A stretch of DNA of 37,768 nt, from assembly GCA_021202015.1 (NCBI GenBank), contig JAJQDV010000058.1, forward strand, positions 1 to 37,768. The letters are read 5' to 3'. Below the pieces are notes generated by a model, which saw only the letters and a program-made list of their open reading frames with translations, had not been told where the DNA came from and did not search any database. The position numbers were made by a program, and so were the translations under genes. Positions 15,262 through 23,117 of the stretch are shown here, piece by piece; the first letter of the stretch is position 1, and each line of letters opens with the position of its first letter. This DNA comes from Clostridiales bacterium (GTDB lineage Bacteria > Bacillota > Clostridia > Lachnospirales > Lachnospiraceae).

Positions 15262-17064
15262 TCATTCCGGACTGTAATAGTCCGCCAGATATTCCGTCAG
15301 AATATCAAACGGCGCCGATCCCATTTCCAGAACCGCCCGGTGGAAGGCGAGGTCTGTGTAATCCTTTCCGTAGAGTTCTTTCGCGTATTCTTTTAAATCC
15401 AGAAATTCGATATATCCGATATAATATTTCAGATAATGTGCCGGTTCCGCCGCGATCAGCTCAAAGATCTCGCGAATGGCCTCCTCGTCGGAGAATCCGT
15501 AGCCGGCAAAGAATTCCAGCGTATCCGCACAGGTCCACCCCTCCGAGTGAATGTACAGGTCGGCTGTGGCGTACAGGCTCAGGGTGGCGGACTGTTCCAG
15601 AGCGAGCAGTTCCGCCAGTTCGTCGGACAGTCCGACGTACCGGTACGAGAGCAGCTCCGCATAGGTCGCCCAGCCCTCGGCGTATCCGGCCGGACCGAAC
15701 AGCGCGCGGATGGGATCGGGATCCGTGCTGTTAAAATACGCGTTCTGGTAGAGATGCCCGGGGTACCCCTCGTGCGCCAGCGTGGTAAAGAGGCGGATTC
15801 CCTCATATCCGTTTCCTCTGTTTATGTAGATGGAATTCTCGGAAAAATCATCCAGCGGCGAGGTGAGGTAAAAGGCGGGCGCGAGGTAGTCCTCCATGGC
15901 CGCGTCCGCATATTTTACGGTGTAACGGCAGTCGTCCGCCGCAGGAAAATCGCCGGCAATCTGTGTGCGCAGAAGTTCCAGCATCTCCTCCGGCGTGTCA
16001 CAGGGGGCGTCGATCCGGAGAAGCTCCGATTCCAGCTCCGGGTATTCTTCCAGAAGCGCCGCGATCTCCAGCAGGTCTGAGGCGCGCTGGTTTGCCACGC
16101 GTTTTTTCAGAACCCTGACGGAGTCCGCGCTGCCGGTATCCCGCTGAACCAGATAAGCATAGTATTCTGTGCCGAGCGGAAGAGAAGAAAGACCGGCATT
16201 GCTGTCCCCGGAATCGGAACCGTCTGTCCCGTCGGAATCAACACTGTCGGACGCGTTTGCCATATCGTTCAGCTCCCGCAGCGTATCCGCGATTTCCTGA
16301 TATGCGGGAAGGATGCGTTGTGAAACGATGGCCTGATTTTGTTCCTGATAAGCAGTTTTCTCATTTTCTGTCAGCCCTTCCAGATCGTCCGTTCGTTCCT
16401 CAAATGTATAGATGAGATAATTGTCTTCCCCTGACGCCGCAAAATCCTCGCATTGTGAGATGACAGCCTCCGCCGCGAAACCGGCCATGAAGAGATCCTG
16501 CTCCTGTTTTTCCCGTTCGTAGACGCAGATACTGTCCAGGTAAGCCGGAATGCCGGAGAGAATTTCCAGATAATCATTCACATCCTGTTCATCCGAAAAC
16601 GTATATTCCGCGAGAAGGATCGGAAGCTCCGCCTGTATGCCGGTGGACGGGCGCAGGGGCTCTTCATAATAAGGAAATGAAGCGGCGTCCGCCGTTTCCC
16701 GCATGGCGTCCAGCAGTACATCCAGTGTGAGCCGGTTTTCTGTTGAGAGGGAGTCCGGGTCAAATGCGAGAAGCGCGGCTGTTACATTTTCCGCAAGCGC
16801 CGCGGAGATCCGGAAATTATTTTCGGAATAAGTGCCGGGGTCCGTACTGTATTCCGTGATGCCGTAAGCTTCAGGGGATTTCAGGGTGTAATGGAGCGTC
16901 AGCGGGCTCGCGGATACTTCCTGACGGAAGAGTGCCGTCGTGTAGTCTGTGAATTGTACGTCGGCGGTGCTGCCCGTGGCAGAAGGAGCGGTCCCGGCGG
17001 AGAGCCGGAGAATGATAATGAAAACAAAAACAGCGGCAAGGGCAGCGGGAAGTCCTGCTTTCAT
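15262..17064 (-). CDS. DUF885 family zinc metallopeptidase-like exported protein
   Basis: DUF885 proteins are M32/thermolysin-like metallopeptidases by fold; substrates are mostly unknown. Seen: about 600 residues with an N-terminal hydrophobic segment (AALAAVFVFIIIL), so anchored or secreted; a helical middle region; a Ser/Asp/Gly-rich linker; and the zinc motif LAHEGYPGHLYQ, followed by YAEGWATYAE which provides the third ligand Glu. The active site appears intact. I chose ATG 17064, giving a normal signal (MKAGLPAA), with GGAGG 10 bases upstream. A frame open to 17202 adds 46 residues through palindromic DNA. The start codon lies inside a perfect 19-bp inverted repeat, with the ribosome site in the loop (17055-17101). 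Confidence 0.85.
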   Translation of the reverse strand: MKAGLPAALAAVFVFIIILRLSAGTAPSATGSTADVQFTDYTTALFRQEVSASPLTLHYTLKSPEAYGITEYSTDPGTYSENNFRISAALAENVTAALLAFDPDSLSTENRLTLDVLLDAMRETADAASFPYYEEPLRPSTGIQAELPILLAEYTFSDEQDVNDYLEILSGIPAYLDSICVYEREKQEQDLFMAGFAAEAVISQCEDFAASGEDNYLIYTFEERTDDLEGLTENEKTAYQEQNQAIVSQRILPAYQEIADTLRELNDMANASDSVDSDGTDGSDSGDSNAGLSSLPLGTEYYAYLVQRDTGSADSVRVLKKRVANQRASDLLEIAALLEEYPELESELLRIDAPCDTPEEMLELLRTQIAGDFPAADDCRYTVKYADAAMEDYLAPAFYLTSPLDDFSENSIYINRGNGYEGIRLFTTLAHEGYPGHLYQNAYFNSTDPDPIRALFGPAGYAEGWATYAELLSYRYVGLSDELAELLALEQSATLSLYATADLYIHSEGWTCADTLEFFAGYGFSDEEAIREIFELIAAEPAHYLKYYIGYIEFLDLKEYAKELYGKDYTDLAFHRAVLEMGSAPFDILTEYLADYYSPE

Positions 17065-17101
17065 ATAGGAAAGTCCTCCGATCTTTCCTATATGAAAGCA
17101 G
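17055..17101 (-). promoter_or_regulatory. Perfect 19-bp inverted repeat enclosing the DUF885 ribosome site and start codon
   Basis: Arms 17055-17073 and 17083-17101 are exact reverse complements, with a 9-base loop 17074-17082. In the DUF885 mRNA the loop exposes GGAGG (complement of 17075-17079), while the AUG (complement of 17062-17064) is buried in the 3' arm. A hairpin of this strength should strongly limit initiation, so translation would need opening by a protein, RNA or coupled upstream translation. The symmetry also creates an ATG (17092) on the opposite strand. Confidence 0.85.
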
Positions 17102-17160
17102 TCCGGGAGATGCGCAGCTCGCGGCGAGGAAATTTTTGCTTGCGCAACCGCTCGCGCGCG

Positions 17161-17188
17161 AGAGTTCCGCTTGCGGAACTCTTTTTTT
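17161..17188 (+). terminator. Rho-independent terminator-like hairpin with T-run
   Basis: AGAGTTCCG (17161-17169) and CGGAACTCT (17174-17182) form a perfect stem with a 4-base loop, followed by seven T residues. It reads rightward. The only thing upstream on plus is the palindrome cluster 17055-17160, including CTCGCGCGCGAG and TTGCGCAA, so it may end a short RNA or be part of a dispersed repeat. Confidence 0.7.
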
Positions 17189-17332
17189 AATTGGCGGGGC
17201 ATAGGGAGATGTCCTTCGTCTTTTTACATAAATATATGCGGCGGGAAGACTTCTATTCATTTTGAGAACGGATCGATCGTCCGGAATTATGATGCGGCGT
17301 AACTCACGGAAATGAAAACAGGACATATAGGA

Positions 17333-17758
17333 TCATATGTCGGGATTTTTATAAAAGCTGCGCAGATTGATGAGCGCGCGGATCAGCACTTCGGCCTGCT
17401 CCTCATCAAGTCCCTGCAGGGTGGCCTGGACCAGCCGGTCATAAAAATCCCTGTAGTGGTGACAGGCCCGTTCGCCCTTTTCCATAAGCGAAATAAGGAC
17501 GACACGCCGATCCTTCTCGCTGCGTACCCGTCGGACGTAGGATTTTTTGACCAGATTATTGATGGCGATGGTCAGTGTGCCCACGGTGACAGAGAGATCG
17601 CGCGCGACCGCGGACATACTTCGCGGCGCATCCAGGCCGATGGCCTCGATGATGCGCATATCGTTGCCCGAGATGTCCCGGAATTCGTCTGAAATGACGG
17701 ATTTTTCCTCCAGATGACGGATTTCGCGGAGAAGATGGATCAGTGTGTCGCGGTGCAT
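17333..17758 (-). CDS. MarR-family transcription regulator, FabT-like
   Basis: Seen: 141 residues forming a winged helix-turn-helix with GNDMRIIEAIG, SAVARDLSVTVGTLTIAINN (recognition helix) and the wing RRVRSEKDRRVVLISL. The VTxGTLTxAINNLxKKxYVxRxRSExDRRVV pattern is that of FabT, the repressor of fatty-acid synthesis genes in Firmicutes. No fab gene is in the window, so here it is a stand-alone copy. ATG 17758 has GGAG at good spacing; an upstream ATG at 17794 is less likely. Two FabT-box-like sequences lie upstream (17850-17879), suggesting self-repression. A target in lipid synthesis is an inference; another MarR function is possible. Confidence 0.85.
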   Translation of the reverse strand: MHRDTLIHLLREIRHLEEKSVISDEFRDISGNDMRIIEAIGLDAPRSMSAVARDLSVTVGTLTIAINNLVKKSYVRRVRSEKDRRVVLISLMEKGERACHHYRDFYDRLVQATLQGLDEEQAEVLIRALINLRSFYKNPDI

Positions 17759-17849
17759 AATAATCTCCATTCCGCTGCCGGCGGTTGGCAGCATAAACAG
17801 TAAGGAAAGAGGGACTTTCTTTCACACGTTATCCGATCACAGCCAAAGC

Positions 17850-17879
17850 TTTGATAATCGAATATTTTTATAATCGAAC
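17850..17879 (-). promoter_or_regulatory. Two FabT-box-like sites upstream of the MarR gene
   Basis: TTTGATAATCGAA (17850-17862) and TTTATAATCGAAC (17867-17879) are repeated 17 bases apart, about 90-120 bases before the start codon and in an AT-rich stretch. The first closely resembles the TTTGATNATCAAA consensus remembered for FabT. They probably form an autoregulatory operator over the promoter. Confidence 0.5.
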
Positions 17880-18009
17880 TTTTTTTATTATAACGTAATT
17901 TTGCGAAAGAGGCAACCTGATTTTGTCGCCGGAATCATAATAATGTAAAAGGCGCGGGGTTTGTGGCAGAGAGCCTCAAACCCTGTCGCAATTTTACGAT
18001 GAGATGTTC

Positions 18010-18038
18010 TTGAGGACAGGCTTCTGTCCTTTTATAAT
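18010..18038 (+). promoter_or_regulatory. Strong promoter with MerR-type palindrome in the spacer
   Basis: TTGAGG (18010-18015), a 17-base spacer and a perfect TATAAT (18033-18038). The palindrome AGGACAG-GCTT-CTGTCCT (18013-18030) lies across the spacer, the place where MerR-family dimers bind. The downstream gene is MerR-like, so this is a likely autoregulatory site. A classical MerR spacer is 19-20 bases; 17 suggests repression rather than twist-type activation. The stretch 17885-18009 holds no gene. Confidence 0.6.
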
Positions 18039-18095
18039 GAAGATGGATGTCTGACAGCAGCATTTGCGTCTATGGAAATGAACTGTTGAGCCGCC

Positions 18096-18122
18096 GTAAC
18101 TGTAAAGGATCGGAGCAGTTAC
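18096..18122. repeat. 27-bp palindromic element, copy 2
   Basis: Arms GTAACTG (18096-18102) and CAGTTAC (18116-18122), with a middle that differs from copies 1 and 3 at five positions; the flanking G-T-A-A-C arms and the AAGG core are kept. It lies between the promoter at 18010-18038 and the ribosome site at 18140 of the MerR-like gene, so it is transcribed in the leader. Confidence 0.85.
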
Positions 18123-18152
18123 AATTATTTCACAGGAACAGGAGGATTGACC

Positions 18153-18890
18153 GTGGAAAAGGTGCGTTACATGATTTCGGATGCTTCCAACCTGATACAG
18201 GTGGAAGCGCATGTGCTTCGTTACTGGGAAGAGGAACTGGATCTGGATGTGCCCCGGAATGAGATGGGACATCGCTACTATACAGAAGAAAACATCCGTC
18301 AGTTTGAGCAGATCAGGAAGCTGAAGGAGGAGGGCTTCCAGCTGAAGGCGATCAAAATGCTGATACACAGCGCCTCCGGCGGCATTGAGAAATTACCGGA
18401 GCGGCAGGAATCGCTTCACAGGGAGACATCCGCTGCGGTCCGGGAGGATGCGGCGACGGTATCTGCTGCGGCCCGGGAGGACGTGACGACGGCGTCCGTC
18501 ACGGCAAGAGAGGATTTCATGCAGGCGCCCTCCGCGGCGCCCGGGGTCGGGACGCAGACGATCTCCTCGGTATCGCAGGATACGGAGCAGACTGTTGCGG
18601 CCGGACAGAAGGAGGCCTTGTCGAAGCTGGAGCAGTTTCGGATGATGATGGACGAGATTGTGCGCGGCGCCATTGCGGAAAACAATCAGGCGCTGGGCCT
18701 TGAGGTCGGCACACAGGTCAGGGATATCGTGATAAAGGAGATGAATTACCTGATGCGCGACCGGGAGGAGCAGGAGGAGGAACGTTTCCGGAAGCTGGAC
18801 GAGACGATCCGCAGCCATATGAAACAACCGAAAAAAGAAAAAAGAACTTTTTTTCGTACGCCCATTCACAAAGCGAACGAAATGAGTTAA
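18153..18890 (+). CDS. MerR-like helix-turn-helix regulator with C-terminal coiled region
   Basis: Seen in 245 residues: an N-terminal winged helix of MerR type (MISDASNLIQVEAHVLRYWE, then HRYYTEENIRQFEQIRKLKEEGFQLKAI read in two halves), a low-complexity Ala/Arg/Glu/Asp/Thr linker at about 90-150 with repeated AREDxxT units, and a charged C-terminal helix (EEQEEERFRKLDE) ending in a Lys/Arg-rich tail. There is no known effector domain. GTG 18153 is the start, because AGGAGG lies 7 bases before it and VRYMISDAS begins the domain. Its own promoter has a palindrome in the spacer. The next genes are ddl and murF, 86 bp downstream; co-transcription is possible but not shown. Targets are unknown. 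Confidence 0.82.
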   Translation: MEKVRYMISDASNLIQVEAHVLRYWEEELDLDVPRNEMGHRYYTEENIRQFEQIRKLKEEGFQLKAIKMLIHSASGGIEKLPERQESLHRETSAAVREDAATVSAAAREDVTTASVTAREDFMQAPSAAPGVGTQTISSVSQDTEQTVAAGQKEALSKLEQFRMMMDEIVRGAIAENNQALGLEVGTQVRDIVIKEMNYLMRDREEQEEERFRKLDETIRSHMKQPKKEKRTFFRTPIHKANEMS

Positions 18891-18976
18891 ACTATGCGAA
18901 AAAGCTGTTTCCCCGCGTCACGGATGAACGATGAGCGGCGGGAACGGCAGATCGATGATACAGGAGAGATTATGGA

Positions 18977-20125
18977 ATGAATATCGTTGTTTTGGCCGGA
19001 GGCCTGAGTACGGAGAGGGATGTTTCCCTGATTACGGGAAGAATGGTAAGCGGCGCCCTGCGGGAGAAGGGGCACCGTGTGGTTCTTCTGGATGTCTTTC
19101 TGGGATATGGGGAGGAGAAAATCAATCCCGCTGATGTTTTCGAAAACGGGGCGGACGGCACACAGGGTATGGTGAATGGCGCAACGGGTATGGCGGCCTG
19201 TGCGCAACACGGAAACGCGGGAATGGGCGGTTCGCCCGATGCGATCTCCGCGACGGCTCCGGATCTCGGGCAGGTGAAGGCGATGCGGAAGGATTCCCCG
19301 GACTGTTTTTTCGGTCCTAATGTGATCCGCATCTGTCAGGCAGCGGATTTTGTGTTCCTGGCGCTGCACGGGGAAAACGGGGAAAACGGAAAGGTTCAGG
19401 CGGTATTTGATCTTTTTGGCATCCGCTATACCGGAACCGGTTACTTAAGCAGCGCGCTTGCCATGGACAAGGGGATTTCCAAGACGCTGTTTGAGGCGGC
19501 GGGTATCCCGACGCCCCACGGGATTTCCATGAAAAAGCACGCGCGGATGACTTTTGCGCAGACAGGGCTTGCCTTTCCCTGTGTGGTGAAGCCGTGTTGC
19601 GGAGGCTCTAGCATCGGTGTTTCGATCGTGCGCAGCGAGGGGGATTTTGAGACGGCTCTTGCCGACGCGTTTCGATATGAGGATGAGGTCATTGTTGAGG
19701 CTTACATCGAGGGGCGGGAGTTTTCCGTGGGTGTGATCGACGGACAATCGCTGCCGGTGATCGAGATCGCGCCGGTGGAAGGATTTTATGATTACCGGAA
19801 CAAATACAGGGCCGGGAGCGCGGTGGAGACCTGCCCGGCGGATCTGCCGGAGGAGACCGCGGCGCGGATGCGCGAGATCGCGGTTCGGGTCTGCGGGACG
19901 CTCGGGCTGGATACATACGCCCGCATGGATTTTCTGCTGAACAGAGAGGATGAGATCTTCTGTCTGGAGGCCAACACCCTTCCCGGAATGACGCCGACTA
20001 GCCTGCTTCCCCAGGAGGCGGCCGCGGTCGGCATGGATTTCGGGACGCTGTGCGAGACGCTGATACGGGTTTCACAGAGGAAGTATGAGGATTGTGAGAG
20101 TGCGCAGCACAGAAATTATGATTGA
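18977..20125 (+). CDS. ddl: D-alanine--D-alanine ligase
   Basis: Ddl joins two D-Ala using ATP, making the dipeptide that MurF adds to the peptidoglycan precursor. Seen in 382 residues: LAGGLSTERDVSL with Glu13, LALHGENGENGKVQ at 129-141, MDKGISK at 163-169, CGGSSIGVS at 208-216 (ATP-grasp loop), VEAYIEGREFSVGV, and the end motif FCLEANTLPGMTPTSLLP with metal-binding Glu/Asn. The N-terminal domain carries about 30 extra Gly/Ala/Met-rich residues at about 57-90 compared with usual enzymes. The first 15 residues include GGLSTER rather than GG.S.E; this is within normal variation. murF follows 40 bp later on the same strand. Confidence 0.95.
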   Translation: MNIVVLAGGLSTERDVSLITGRMVSGALREKGHRVVLLDVFLGYGEEKINPADVFENGADGTQGMVNGATGMAACAQHGNAGMGGSPDAISATAPDLGQVKAMRKDSPDCFFGPNVIRICQAADFVFLALHGENGENGKVQAVFDLFGIRYTGTGYLSSALAMDKGISKTLFEAAGIPTPHGISMKKHARMTFAQTGLAFPCVVKPCCGGSSIGVSIVRSEGDFETALADAFRYEDEVIVEAYIEGREFSVGVIDGQSLPVIEIAPVEGFYDYRNKYRAGSAVETCPADLPEETAARMREIAVRVCGTLGLDTYARMDFLLNREDEIFCLEANTLPGMTPTSLLPQEAAAVGMDFGTLCETLIRVSQRKYEDCESAQHRNYD

Positions 20126-20165
20126 GACGCCGCACCAGGGTTAAAAGGTCATGAACGGAGTACAT

Positions 20166-21581
20166 ATGAGAGAGATGTCATTAAAAAATATAACCGCTGC
20201 CTGCGGCGGCGCCTGGTTCGGCGCGCCGGAACTCCTGGAGAAAGAGATATCCGGCGCGGTGATTGACAGCCGACAGGTGCGGGAAGGCGATCTGTATATC
20301 GCGATGAAGGGCGAGCGCGTGGACGGCCACCGGTTTATCCCGGATGTTTTTGCGAAAGGCGCAGCGGCCGTTTTGTCCGAGCAGATTCTGGAAAATCCCG
20401 CCGGGCCTTATATCCTGGTAGATTCCTGCCCGCAGGCTCTGAAGGACATCGCCGGGTTTTACCGTTCTGTCCTGACGATTCCCGTTGTGGGGATTGCGGG
20501 GAGCGTCGGAAAGACCAGCACAAAGGAGATGGTCGCCGCCGTGCTGGGGCAAAAATACCGCGTGCTGAAGACAGAAGGGAATTTTAACAACGAGATCGGA
20601 CTGCCCCTGACGCTGCTTCGTATCCGGCCGGAGCATGAGACGGCGGTGGTGGAGATGGGTATCTCCGATTTCGGGGAGATGCATCGGCTGGCGAAGATGG
20701 CGCGGCCGGATATCTGCGTGATGACAAATATCGGCCAGTGCCATCTGGAGAACCTGATCGACCGGGACGGTGTCCTGAAGGCCAAATCGGAGATTTTTGA
20801 TTACCTGAAGCCGGACGGCGTGGTCGTGCTGAACGGGAACGACGACAAGCTGTCTTCCATTGAAAGTATAAAGGGCATCCCGCCGCTTCGGTATTTTGTG
20901 GAGGACGGGAGCGCGAAGCGCATGAATGATTCCTATCTCGTGACGGCGGACGCGATCGTAAACCGGGGTTTGAAGGGAATGGATGCCGTGCTTCATATTC
21001 AGGGGGAGGACTGGCCGATTCATGAACCGATCCCCGGACTGCATAACATCTTCAATGCCTGCGCAGCGGCCTGCGTGGGGGTTGCGCTCGGGCTGACGCG
21101 TGCGGAGATCTGCGCGGGGATCGCCGCCGCGAGAACCATCGCGGGACGGACGAACCTGATCGAGGCCGGAGGCATCACGATCCTGGACGACTGTTACAAC
21201 GCGAATCCGGCTTCCATGAGAGCGTCCCTGGATGTGCTGAGCCTGGCGGAGGGCAGGAAGATCGCCGTACTCGGCGACATGGGGGAGCTCGGAGAGCATG
21301 AAAGGGAGCTTCACCGGGAGATCGGAGCTTATGCCGCCGGGAAAGGAATCGACATGGTGCTCTGCACGGGAGAGCTGTCCGCGGAGATAAAAAAAGCGGC
21401 TTCTGTCCGCTGTGCAGCGGAACATTTTGCCGACAGAGGCGCTCTGGTTGAAAAATTGCTCTCCTGTATAAAAAAAGGGGATACTGTACTCGTGAAAGCA
21501 TCCCATTTTATGAAGTTTTCTGAAATCACAGACGAACTGGAGCGGTACTGCCGGGAATCATCGGACGCGGAGCCTGAGTGA
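20166..21581 (+). CDS. murF: UDP-N-acetylmuramoyl-tripeptide--D-alanyl-D-alanine ligase
   Basis: MurF completes the cytoplasmic peptidoglycan precursor by adding D-Ala-D-Ala. Seen in 471 residues: DSRQVREGDLYIAMKGERVDGH (the MurF N-terminal uracil-binding region, read in two parts), P-loop IAGSVGKTSTKEM, TEGNFNNEIGLPLTLL, MGISDFGEM, NIGQCHLENL, the C-terminal motif ILDDCYNANPASMRASL and VLGDMGELGE. All Mur ligase motifs are present. I chose ATG 20166 because GGAG lies 5 bases upstream; ATG 20151 lacks a well-spaced site. It is directly downstream of ddl, a functional pair acting in successive steps. Its end converges on the acyltransferase gene. Confidence 0.95.
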   Translation: MREMSLKNITAACGGAWFGAPELLEKEISGAVIDSRQVREGDLYIAMKGERVDGHRFIPDVFAKGAAAVLSEQILENPAGPYILVDSCPQALKDIAGFYRSVLTIPVVGIAGSVGKTSTKEMVAAVLGQKYRVLKTEGNFNNEIGLPLTLLRIRPEHETAVVEMGISDFGEMHRLAKMARPDICVMTNIGQCHLENLIDRDGVLKAKSEIFDYLKPDGVVVLNGNDDKLSSIESIKGIPPLRYFVEDGSAKRMNDSYLVTADAIVNRGLKGMDAVLHIQGEDWPIHEPIPGLHNIFNACAAACVGVALGLTRAEICAGIAAARTIAGRTNLIEAGGITILDDCYNANPASMRASLDVLSLAEGRKIAVLGDMGELGEHERELHREIGAYAAGKGIDMVLCTGELSAEIKKAASVRCAAEHFADRGALVEKLLSCIKKGDTVLVKASHFMKFSEITDELERYCRESSDAEPE

Positions 21582-21622
21582 CCTGTCCGCGCTGCCGGAC
21601 GGGCAGGCGCCGTGTTTTACTG

Positions 21623-22387
21623 CTATACAGGCATATGACTGTGCCGCATGGCGATCACCTGTTCCGCCGCGGTACGGTCCAGCATTTCCTGTATTTCATC
21701 CTGCGCGATGCGCGCCAGCGCCTTTTTCTCCTCCTTCGGAAGCTCCCGGGTACAGATCGGCCTGCCGTATTCGACCGTCACATGTGCCGGGCAGACGATG
21801 GGAAAATGGTCTGAGACAATACTTCTCGTGTTGGAAATCGCGATCGGCACCACCGGACAACCGGTTTTTTCCGCCATCTTCATACTGCCGCTCTTAAACG
21901 GCTGCATGGCGTTGGAGTCTCCTCTGGTTCCCTCCGGGAAAACACAGACGGAGATGCCTTTTTTAATCAGCTCTGTTGCCTGAAGGATCACCTTCAGGCT
22001 TTGTTTTACGTCGCTTCTGTCCATAAAGAGACAGTAGAGCCTCTTCATCCAGAGGTTCATCAGAGGAATCCTGGCAATGTCATCCTTGGAAATGTATCCG
22101 GTCAGACCCGGACACATGGAGTATGTAATAATAATGTCAAAGTAGCTGTTATGGTTGGCGACATACAGGACAGCCTCGTCCTTCGGGATATTTTCGTGGC
22201 CGATCACCGTGGTCTTCACTCCGCAGATCCGCATGATCACGCGAAACGCCCACTGTACCATCCGCAGGCTGCTGATATCCCGTTTGTACGGATTCACCTT
22301 TCCGATCAGAAATTCGATCCCAAGTACCGGAATCCCCAGAATCAGATACAAAGCGGCGAATCCGATTGAAATAATAAATCTTAGCAT
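21623..22387 (-). CDS. plsC: 1-acyl-sn-glycerol-3-phosphate acyltransferase
   Basis: PlsC adds the second acyl chain to make phosphatidic acid for membrane lipids. Seen in 254 residues: an N-terminal membrane segment (about 3-27), the catalytic NHNSYFD box with His79 and Asp84, a substrate loop with MKRLYCLFMDRSD, FPEGTRG at 150-156, and PVVPIAI. All four acyltransferase blocks are present. ATG 22387 with a GGGGGAAG site upstream is preferred over the GTG at 22417. It is transcribed alone. The FabT-like regulator 4 kb away may act in the same pathway, but no FabT box is evident before this gene. Confidence 0.92.
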   Translation of the reverse strand: MLRFIISIGFAALYLILGIPVLGIEFLIGKVNPYKRDISSLRMVQWAFRVIMRICGVKTTVIGHENIPKDEAVLYVANHNSYFDIIITYSMCPGLTGYISKDDIARIPLMNLWMKRLYCLFMDRSDVKQSLKVILQATELIKKGISVCVFPEGTRGDSNAMQPFKSGSMKMAEKTGCPVVPIAISNTRSIVSDHFPIVCPAHVTVEYGRPICTRELPKEEKKALARIAQDEIQEMLDRTAAEQVIAMRHSHMPV

Positions 22388-22555
22388 GAGATACTTCCCC
22401 CGTTGCTGTATATTCACACATCCTCTACTCTAACATATTGCGAAGAATAAATCCAGTTTCAATGTAAATTTCAGGTTATAATTCCGGTAAATTTTTTTCA
22501 TATTTCCCGTTTTTTTACATAGAATGAAGCAAGGAGCCATGAGGAAGAGCGGTTT

Positions 22556-23092
22556 ATGAGGATAAAACGATACCTTGTTGCGCATAGCGCATCCCGCGCG
22601 TCAGCGCATGAGTTCACGAGTGCCTGGAAGGTATACCCTGTTGCGCATAGCGCATCCCGCGCGTCAGCGCATGAGTTCACGAGTGCCTGGAAGGTATATT
22701 TTCTGCCCGCGCTGGCGCTGGCGTTGTTTCTGATGTGCGGATGCGGATTGCAAAAAGCGGGAACGGAGAAGATCCGGGATCTGGAATACACCGTTCTGGC
22801 GGAATCGGAGATTCCGGAAACGCTGAAGGAAGAGATCGAGGAAAAGAAGGCCGATGATCTGAAACTGACATACCGCGAGGATGATTACCTGTACATCGTG
22901 CGCGGGTTCGGCATGCAGGAAACCGGCGGGTACAGCATCCGGATGCAGGCGCTGTATCTGACGGATAACGCGATCTGTTTCGATGCGGAGCTCATCGGTC
23001 CGGAGAGCGGCAGTGAGGAGGAAAAGGCGGTAAGCTATCCTTATATTGTCATTAAGACGGAGCGGCTGGAAGAAAATGTAATATTTGAGTAA
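22556..23092 (+). CDS. PrcB-domain lipoprotein with duplicated N-terminus
   Basis: The C-terminal domain is of the PrcB type, known as the partner subunit of a surface subtilisin-like protease in spirochaetes and found alone in many Clostridia. Seen in 178 residues: YLYIVRGFGMQETGGYSI at about 113-130 (the PrcB hallmark), ALYLTDNAICFDAELIGPESG, and a final YPYIVIKTER. The signal sequence is odd: two exact copies of a 21-residue unit (VAHSASRASAHEFTSAWKVY plus one residue) precede the hydrophobic stretch LPALALALFLMCGCG, with a lipobox-like Cys at 61 or 63. The export signal is thus about 65 residues long. Four codons before the SipL-like gene begins, the two overlap in DNA and are surely one operon. 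The ATG 22556 has GAGGAAG upstream. Confidence 0.78.
   Translation: MRIKRYLVAHSASRASAHEFTSAWKVYPVAHSASRASAHEFTSAWKVYFLPALALALFLMCGCGLQKAGTEKIRDLEYTVLAESEIPETLKEEIEEKKADDLKLTYREDDYLYIVRGFGMQETGGYSIRMQALYLTDNAICFDAELIGPESGSEEEKAVSYPYIVIKTERLEENVIFE
22571..22696 (+). repeat. 63-bp perfect in-frame tandem duplication
   Basis: Two adjacent 63-bp copies (22571-22633 and 22634-22696) differ by a single base. The unit is GC-rich with internal palindromic pieces such as TGCGCATAGCGCA and starts and ends with TACC/GGTA. It encodes 21 residues, so the reading frame of the lipoprotein is kept. Confidence 0.95.
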
Positions 23093-23117
23093 GCAGGGAA
23101 GGAAGAAGGAGAAAAAA

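Noticed and set aside
17065-17202. Extended N-terminus for the DUF885 protein
   Set aside because: The extra 46 residues are translated palindromic DNA. The signal-like start MKAGLPAA with GGAGG at 17064 is more credible.
20181-21506. Minus-strand open frame of 441 codons opposite murF
   Set aside because: It is the antisense of a well-supported MurF gene and has no family features.
22571-22696. CRISPR-like repeat
   Set aside because: Two adjacent copies without spacers, and inside a coding frame; there are no cas genes in the window.
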